Source: Hypoxylon rubiginosum (taxonomy: Eukaryota; Ascomycota; Sordariomycetes; Xylariales; Hypoxylaceae). From it: a DNA stretch of 64,000 bases. Below are positions 57,731 through 64,000 of this stretch, one piece after another. The stretch lies in NCBI GenBank assembly GCA_902806565.1, contig CADCXA010000025.1, positions 1,550,001-1,614,000 of the forward strand. Reading direction: 5' to 3'. Both the position numbers and the translations under genes were made by a program. The number at the start of each line of letters is the position of its first letter. Position 1 is the first letter of the stretch. The notes under the pieces are model-generated. The model was not told the origin of the DNA. It worked only from the letters and a program-made list of their open reading frames with translations, and searched no databases.

Positions 57731-59272
57731 ATGGCTCCACCCTCCAGATTCGGCGGTGGTCCCCCGTCCATGGCGCCATATCAACACCAATACCCTACAC
57801 ATCCCTCCCAAAGCCATGCGACCAGTCACCAACCACCCGCCCTGGGAAACTCAGCATACCTAGGCAACGCGCAAATGAGTCCCTTCGCCGCCAACGGATT
57901 AGGTCTTGGCGCTGGTATCAATGCCGCTGCTGGCTTTGGCGTCGGAGATCAGACTGGCTTCGCTAGTCACGCTGCCAGATCTGGCTTCCAACATGCTGCG
58001 CAGTTACAGCAGCAACAACACCCTCACTCACAGTCTCATAGCATGGGAGGTGAGCGACAGGCACGGTCCACCAGCGCAGCCAAGTCCCGAATACGCGAAG
58101 TCTGGAAGCATAACTTTGACGAGGAGATGACTCTTCTAATGAACTTGCTTGACGACTTCCCATATGTTGCCATGGTAAGAACCCTACCCTAGGTATTGCC
58201 CTTCTTAAAGCTCGCTAACAGCGCAAAACATTAGGATACGGAATTCCCTGGTATTGTCGGGCGACCTATGGGTAACTTCCGAGGCAAGAGCGATTATCAT
58301 TACCAGTGCTTGCGCGTCAACGTCGATCTACTCAAGGTAATACAGATCGGAATCAGCCTGTTCAACGACAAGGGCGAGACACCTGCCGAGCGAGCGAATG
58401 TGTCACCAAACGATGTGGCACCGAATGCCAGACGACAAGCTGGCCAAGCGCAAATGCCTCTTGCTTGGCAGTTCAACTTTAAGTTCTCCCTCAAGGAGGA
58501 CATGTACAACCAAATTTCCATCGAATCTCTTCAGCAAGCCGGTATCGACTTCAACCTGCTGGACAAGGATGGGATCGACCCTAAAAAGTTTGCTGCCCTC
58601 TTCATCGTTTCTGGATTCGTCTGCTTTGACAAGGTGAAGTGGATCTCGTTCCATGGCGGCTACGACTTTGGCTACTTAACCAAGCTTCTCACGGATCAGA
58701 AGCTCGCCAATGACGAAAGCGAGTTCGACAAGATCATGAAGAAGTGGTTCCCGACGACCTACGACGTCAAGCACCTGATGAAGTATGCCGTAAAGCTCCA
58801 CAGTAGCGGCCACCTTACTCCCACAGACCCCGGTTCGGCTGAAGTCATGCAGAAGTTCGAGCAGAAGTCAGGACTGGAGAGTATCGCGGAGGCCCTGAAG
58901 ATCAAGCGAGTTGGAGCTGCGCATCAAGCCGGATCGGACAGTCTCTTGACGGGGAGGGTATTCTTCCAACTACGCGAGCGAATCTACAACGGCGAGATTT
59001 CAGACGATCATATCGGCAAAGTCTGGGGTCTTGGATTTTCCGGCATGGAGATGCCGTTGACAACTCAAAATCCGGCCAATCCAGACAACGCTACACCCGG
59101 CAATACGAATGGAAATGCCGGTCCTACGACACCCAGTACTGCGAGCGCTGGACTTGCCAGCACACCTGCTGCGCAGTCACACAACACCAACGGCACGGGC
59201 ATGGGACCCATGACCCCAGGTGGTGGAGGCGGCGTGTTTGGCTCCTTTCATTTCCCTTCCAATCCTCGCTAG
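57731..59272 (+). CDS. caf1: CCR4-NOT deadenylase subunit CAF1/POP2
   Basis: Two exons, 57731-58174 and 58235-59272, encode 493 residues. CAF1 is a 3'-5' exoribonuclease of the DEDD type that shortens poly(A) tails in the cytoplasm as part of CCR4-NOT. Residues 1-115 are Gln/His/Gly-rich and disordered. The nuclease domain (about 118-415) starts with IREVWKHNFDEEM. Catalytic residues are visible: D149 and E151 (MDTEFPG, right at the splice junction), D292 (HGGYDFGYL), H378 and D383 (HQAGSDSLLT). The C-terminus is a Gly/Asn/Thr/Pro-rich tail (GPMTPGGGGGVFG). The 60-bp intron has donor GTAAGA and acceptor TTAG. The stop TAG (59270-59272) is followed in the same frame by 221 further sense codons, described separately. 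It converges on GID9. Confidence 0.95.
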
Positions 59273-59938
59273 TACCCGATGATTTCAAAGAGTTTGCTGA
59301 ACGAGGTCTTCAATCAGACCCCTTCAGGAGCCCCTGTATTTAAACCGCTGCTTTTCCACCCAGAAATAATGATTACGTCGGAACGGATACAGATATCTGA
59401 ACCCCGAATAATCCTCGAACCCGAGCTGAAGCTCATCCACGATTTCCGCGTTGATGATGCCATGTCTTCTAGGCACACGGTGTACATCGATCCTGAGGTA
59501 GACTGTATTCCTTCGAGCCCGCTATCTGTTGATACTCATGTACAACTGAAACGTTATGTCGTGAGATATCGATGGCCCAAGGACACATACGCGGATGAGG
59601 GTATGAAGTATTATTATCCTCGTCCCCAGCTCATCTACCCGCGGGTGGAGTACGTACCCAAGCAACAGTCAGGAACGCATATTTACAAGGCACCTATGTC
59701 CAAAGCCATTTTGCCTATAACATCGGCTCCCAAACACAAACCCCCAATGCCGAAGCCCCGGACCCGACGTGTCCCTGCTCCCATTCCCATCATCGACCCC
59801 AATACGGGAAAGCCTGTCCCATTGCCTTCGCCGCCCTTCTCTGACACCTCCAGCACTGATGCTTCAAGCGCTCCGGTGATTCAGGTAGGACCAGCCACTC
59901 TGACCCAGACCCCGCCGGATTCACCTCCAGACCAGTAG
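59273..59938 (+). CDS. In-frame ORF immediately after the CAF1 stop: possible readthrough extension or second cistron
   Basis: The CAF1 reading frame continues after its TAG with TAC CCG and then ATG at 59279, staying open to a TAG at 59936-59938 (221 codons; 219 residues if started at the ATG). The amino-acid sequence looks protein-like: a beta-rich first half (HPEIMITSERIQISEPRIIL, RYVVRYRWPKDTYADEGMKY) and a Pro/Lys/Ser-rich end with PIIDPNTGKPVPLP. Codon use resembles neighbouring genes. I recognise no family. It might be an independent small gene, a dicistronic second ORF, a readthrough extension of CAF1, or a chance open 3' UTR. The TAG also forms a splice-acceptor-like CTCGCTAG, so an alternatively spliced CAF1 isoform is a further option. 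Confidence 0.42.
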   Translation, partial: YPMISKSLLNEVFNQTPSGAPVFKPLLFHPEIMITSERIQISEPRIILEPELKLIHDFRVDDAMSSRHTVYIDPEVDCIPSSPLSVDTHVQLKRYVVRYRWPKDTYADEGMKYYYPRPQLIYPRVEYVPKQQSGTHIYKAPMSKAILPITSAPKHKPPMPKPRTRRVPAPIPIIDPNTGKPVPLPSPPFSDTSSTDASSAPVIQVGPATLTQTPPDSPPDQ

Positions 59939-61169
59939 ACGTGACTCCTCATCTACTAAGAATTCTCGGGTGTTGACGGGTGAGTGCTGAATTCCATGCT
60001 GTAACCGAGTGCTGCTCCTTGCTGGATAGATCGTAGACTATGCCCACATGCATGCTCTACGAACCAACCTTGGGTCAGTCAGTATCATCTCGTAACATGG
60101 GGCGATGTTTTTCCCTGCATTTTCGGAATACGGATTGGAGGATGGGGTCATATCTCGGTGGGAGGACTGTAGGAGTATCAAGTCTCCTTTTGGGGGTTTC
60201 TTTTTTTCTTTCATATCCTTTAGATATACGGCGTCGGGGCTTTTCACGCGTGTACGACTACTACCAGACGATATGGAACGGAGGGTTCCGAAGGACTGGA
60301 TCGGTTTCGTCAGGGGAAAGGGGTTTTGGATCTGGCCGGACAGGAGTCTGGCGGACAGGAAAGGCAATCTGGTTTTCGGCTCTCGTCTCCACTGGAACTC
60401 ATCATCCAATGCTTGGAGTCACAAAGTCGCTCATCGCTGGCGTCTCGAGGGACCAGCGTTCGGAATAACATATTTCTCTGCGCTTTCTTTTCACGATCTG
60501 GAGTCAGTTAACTCCCATAAAATGTACCATAGTTTCGAGTCGATGCGATCATTTCGATATCACAAGTCAATACGATCTGAATTCCCAACCATTTCTTCCT
60601 CGCTGAATAGGGTGCTACCCTCATGTCTACCTCTACCTCCTGACATGATAATCCAGGCCTAGGTCTAACTTCACCGCATCATTTACCTACTAGCTAGAGC
60701 CCCGGCAGCAGAGCACAACGTAAATCAGCGTGCCCAAGCTTCAACATTAAGGTCGGAGACATATTTTGTTGTATTGAGCTAACTAGCTACTTCCGTACTT
60801 CGAAAACATGTCGAGTTCTCCCAAAACAGAGTCCATCAAACGACCCCTAACGCCACATTATCCGAGCCCCTCGCCTCATAGAAACGAGAGAGAGAGAAGT
60901 AACCAACATAATACCGATTTACGATAAGCGGTAAACAATCTATGGCTATATGCACAGGTGATAAGTTCAAGGATGCCCCCTAACTCCCCCCAAACACCCC
61001 CTTTGCCACTTGTCACTGGTCATAAGTTTAGGATAGAAATACAATAACAACGACTACGCCCAGTAGTCAGACTCCGTAGACCGTAACCAAAACACCATTT
61101 GTCCCACCGAATGCAGCCGGCCATAACCACATGGAGTACCTAGTAATAGCAGCAGCAGCAACCCGTCCA
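59939..61169. other. Convergent 3' region before GID9
   Basis: About 1.2 kb without a supported gene. ORFs of 120-185 codons at 60038-60662 overlap one another on both strands and show no motifs. Confidence 0.4.
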
Positions 61170-62699
61170 TCACGTAATATAGACCTTCTTGAGGCGCTGC
61201 GCGCTGTAGACCTCGCCGGTGCGGAGGTCTTTAACCTGGCCGTCGAGCAGGCCGGCCTTGCGGGCGTACTCCTCGAGGCGGGCGCGGCCGTAGGCGCGGC
61301 CGTTGGGGAGCAGGAGCAGGTCGGGCTCGACGTGGCTCTTGCTGTGGAAGGCGTAGGGGACGCCGCGGGCGAGCTCGTTGAGCTCGGTGCTGCAGATGGG
61401 GCAGACGCTGGACGCGAGGGACAGGCTCGTGGAGTGCGAGGGGGGGCCCGCGGCCGAGGCGGGGTGCGTCGAGTGGCAGGCCGGCGTCTTGAGGGCGGAC
61501 AGGCCGGACGACAGGGCGACGTGGAGTAGGGGGACGGGCGGGAGGGAGAGCAGGGCGTTGTGCGTCGACGTGAAGAGGTCCGCGAGCATCTCCCACCGCG
61601 CCGGCGAGTACAGGTCCGAGTACGAGTCCACCTCCTCCGAGAGCCCCGGCGGCAGCGCCAGCATCCCGCAGGCCTGCAGCACCTCCCGGTGGTACGTGTC
61701 CCGGTAGGGGAAGAGGAACCGGCGCGCGTGGGCCAGCACGTCCTCGGGCTTCGTGGCCCGGTCCCGGACCAGCTCGATGTACTGCTGGAAGCGGAGCATG
61801 AACTCCAGGTTACTCTATCACGGAAGCAGACGTCATATGTCAGCCAAGCAGTGTCCCAACGCTAATGCAAGGCGAGAGCGGGACGGATGGATGGGGATGG
61901 AAGGGGGGAGGAGGGCGGTGGCGGTAACTGCTTACATCCATCTTCCGCAACTCCTTCTTGGTATCTCCGGCGGCGCACCACGCCAAGGCCTCGGCGACGC
62001 TCCGGTTGAGGATGGACTTGCGGATGCGGCTCATCTGGTCGAAGGTGTCGAGGTCGACGAGGGGCTCGATGCCCTTCTCGCGGGCGAGGGCGCGGGCGCT
62101 CTCGTTGTAGCCGCGGCGCAGCAGGTAGTCGACGAGGAGGCGGTCGAGGCGGACGCGGCTCCACCCTTCGTACTTGACGTCGTCGACGGTGTGCATGGCG
62201 TACAGCTCGCCGAGGTGGCCGACGCGCGCCTGCTCGTGCCGGTGCAGCTTCTCCTCCTCCTCGGCGAAGGCCGTCAGCTTCCGCTTGACGCCCCGCATCC
62301 GCGCGATCATCGAGTCCAGGCTCCGCAGCACGTCCGCCTGCGCGGTGCGGCCGTTGACGCTACTCGTGGCCGTCTCCTTCAGCGCGTTCTTGACGTACGT
62401 CGCATCCTTCTCCAGCTCGAAGTGCGCCGACCGGAAGTTCTTTCGTAGCAGCTCGGTCGGTAGCCGGAGTAGCGGTTGGTCCTATGAACAAGGCAAGACG
62501 GAAGTTATAGATTAGTTTGGGGGTTCTATATATATGCTGGGTAGCTTGAGGGTGGTATAGCATGAGCTCCGGGCGGGTGATGCCGATGCCATTGCGGTGT
62601 AGATTTGACAGAGCACGGAGCAGAGAGGGAGGGAACTAGGAAACTCACAAGGAGCAGGTGGTTTTCGTGGTCCAGCTTGCTAGCTGCAGTATCCCCCAT
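61170..62699 (-). CDS. gid9: GID/CTLH E3 ligase subunit GID9 (FYV10/MAEA)
   Basis: Three exons, 62649-62699, 61936-62481 and 61170-61814, give 413 residues. GID9 and GID2 form the RING-type catalytic pair of the GID/CTLH ubiquitin ligase, which in yeast degrades gluconeogenic enzymes when glucose returns. After a helical N-terminus come LisH (about 125-160, [20 protein letters not shown]), CTLH (about 160-215, [20 protein letters not shown]), a CRA region and the C-terminal degenerate RING: CPIC at 337-340, then H356 and H360 and the [15 protein letters not shown] block typical of the family. The introns are 167 and 121 bp with donors GTGAGT and GTAAGC. All joins are in frame. Coding exons are extremely GC-rich, which creates long false ORFs on the opposite strand. 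It converges on CAF1. Confidence 0.94.
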
Positions 62700-64000
62700 C
62701 TTCAGATATCAAAAAATCTTCAGTCCGATGCGGTTCTGACGGGGGATTATTGGATGTTGCTATTCTTGTTCGATAATGATGTTGGGCCCTTGGAAGGTTC
62801 AAGGTTGGTTTCGGCGTAGAGTCGGCACTAATGGGACATCTACGTACCCGCAGACCCGTCGGAAAGCTACATATGTACTTGGCCGATGTAGGAAGGTGGG
62901 GGTGGCGCTTTGATCCACTACGGGCCGGCTTCCCCAGAGGATGAGGGATTAGAGAGTTTGACTCCTATTGGGTCCCCACGATAGGATATGAGAAGCGCTG
63001 TAGTGGCTCCCTAACTCCGTATGAGGAGGCCTAGCACTAACTTACCTAAGCACTTCGTCCTTTTTTCAAACCTCCTATTAACATCATGTAAACTCTCACG
63101 TAAGAATAGACGGAATTGTGTTGAGGTAACATTGAGAATTTAATGATATCTCTTGGCTTCTCAAGCACTTGTACTGGCAGGTTTTGGCGAGAGACCGAGG
63201 TTTGGTTAAGCTCTATCACAGACATGAGAATATTAGATGTTGGTTACTAAGGGGTACCTAAGATATGTTAGTTATGTTGGTTAAGTTAGTTAATACGTGC
63301 TAACAAGCTGAGCTTCCCTGCCTGATTGATACATGTATCGTACGTTCTGACGTTTTAAAAGGAACTTCAAATGACACGTAATAATTGAATCCCCAGACGA
63401 GCAGACGACGTATCTATTTCCACGGTTCTACTTATACACACAAGGTAAGTAACTCGTCTGTGCGTAGCCATCTGTATGGGTGTACGTAACCATTCTCCCG
63501 TCTCCCGTCTCCCGTCTCCCGTCTCCCGTCCTACGACATATCTGCTTACTACTGCTTGTATAAGATAAACTTGTTCTATAAATATATCGCAATGATCTGA
63601 GATGTTTCGCTGTATGATGTATGCTGTACTATACTAGCTGCGTGACCCGTCCTTCGGCCGGGAAAAGGGGGGGGATTTCACCGAGCTTCCTTTACGCCAC
63701 ATATGAGTCTGAGCTTTTAAAGGCTCTGATTGGCTAGCCACACCTCGACGCACGTCCTTTGAATTCTTCGTAGAATCAATTAATCTTTTCCACCACCTCT
63801 TAAAAAGATTAATAATTAATATGGTCTGATAGAACTCGTTTTGCGTGATCTTTCTATCCTATTTGCATTATTCCTAGACCTGGAGCGATAGAACCGCAAA
63901 GGAAAAGGTCGAAAAGTGCGGGGCGATTCTAAGTGTCTGATTGGCCAGTGAAATTGTGGCAGTACTAATGAAATAAAGAGAAGTTGATATGTAAGTAATT
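62700..64000. other. Intergenic region at the right edge
   Basis: About 1.3 kb including the GID9 promoter. It holds a heptamer repeat at 63494-63530 and a GGTACCTAAG half-palindrome near 63254-63262. It becomes AT-rich toward the edge, with TCTGATTGGC repeated at 63726-63735 and 63937-63946. No gene seen. Confidence 0.45.
63494..63530. repeat. Tandem TCTCCCG heptamer, about five copies
   Basis: Five consecutive 7-base units read directly, in non-coding DNA. The 7-base period differs from the usual 6-base telomeric repeat, so it is not telomere-like. Confidence 0.85.

Noticed and set aside
60038..60662. ORFs of 120-185 codons on both strands after the CAF1 downstream ORF
   Set aside because: Mutually overlapping frames, no motif, and a position in a convergent 3' region; probably chance.
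63494..63530. TCTCCCG repeat considered as a telomere remnant
   Set aside because: The unit is seven bases and not TTAGGG-like, just five copies exist, and ordinary intergenic DNA continues beyond it.
1..64000. tRNA, rRNA and CRISPR arrays
   Set aside because: A scan for T-arm-like GGTTCGA contexts and for regular spaced repeats turned up nothing that folds or repeats as required.

Overview
The window looks like nuclear DNA of a filamentous ascomycete (Pezizomycotina). Short introns of about 50-120 bp with GTRNGT donors and CTAAC/TTAAC-like branch sites interrupt most genes, intergenic spaces are 0.5-5 kb, and nearly every recognisable protein has a filamentous-fungal architecture. A Sordariomycete, perhaps Xylariales, is my best guess from general sequence feel; it is inference and was not computed. 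No operons, rRNA, tRNA, CRISPR arrays or intact transposons were seen.

Layout, left to right: a 5'-complete, 3'-truncated ABC-B multidrug transporter (-) at the left edge; a SARAF-like ER calcium-entry regulator (+); the H2B E3 ligase BRE1 (-); the RNA polymerase III factor BDP1 (+); the proteasome shuttle RAD23 (-, seven exons); a four-helix membrane protein (-). A gene-poor stretch of about 8 kb follows (16.7-24.8 kb), in which I could assemble one five-exon gene with a cysteine-rich DUF3716-like motif. Next come GABA transaminase (+), the H3K36 methyltransferase SET2 (-), an AT-hook protein (+), the 25S rRNA methyltransferase BMT5 (-), a large basic/proline-rich protein (+), the SUMO-E1 subunit AOS1 (-), a protein with a possible beta-sandwich whose first coding exon may be only the ATG (+), eIF6 (+), a coiled-coil protein (+), complex I subunit NDUFB3/B12 (-), the CCR4-NOT deadenylase CAF1 (+) followed in the same frame by a further 221 sense codons, and the GID ligase subunit GID9/FYV10 (-).

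The content is mostly housekeeping: ubiquitin and SUMO biology (BRE1, RAD23, AOS1, GID9), chromatin (BRE1, SET2, AT-hook protein), RNA and ribosome biology (BDP1, BMT5, eIF6, CAF1), mitochondria (GABA transaminase, NDUFB3) and membrane/calcium transport (ABC transporter, SARAF). The genes alternate in convergent and divergent pairs and do not form a biosynthetic cluster.

The observations most worth following are the in-frame ORF behind the CAF1 stop codon, the isolated cysteine-motif gene at 21.8-23.0 kb, the possible ATG-only exon at 48419, the recurrent TACCTAGGTA-type palindromes confined to intergenic DNA, and sharp GC-rich blocks inside several genes. All exon coordinates were worked out by hand from reading frame, splice consensus and protein similarity recalled from family knowledge.
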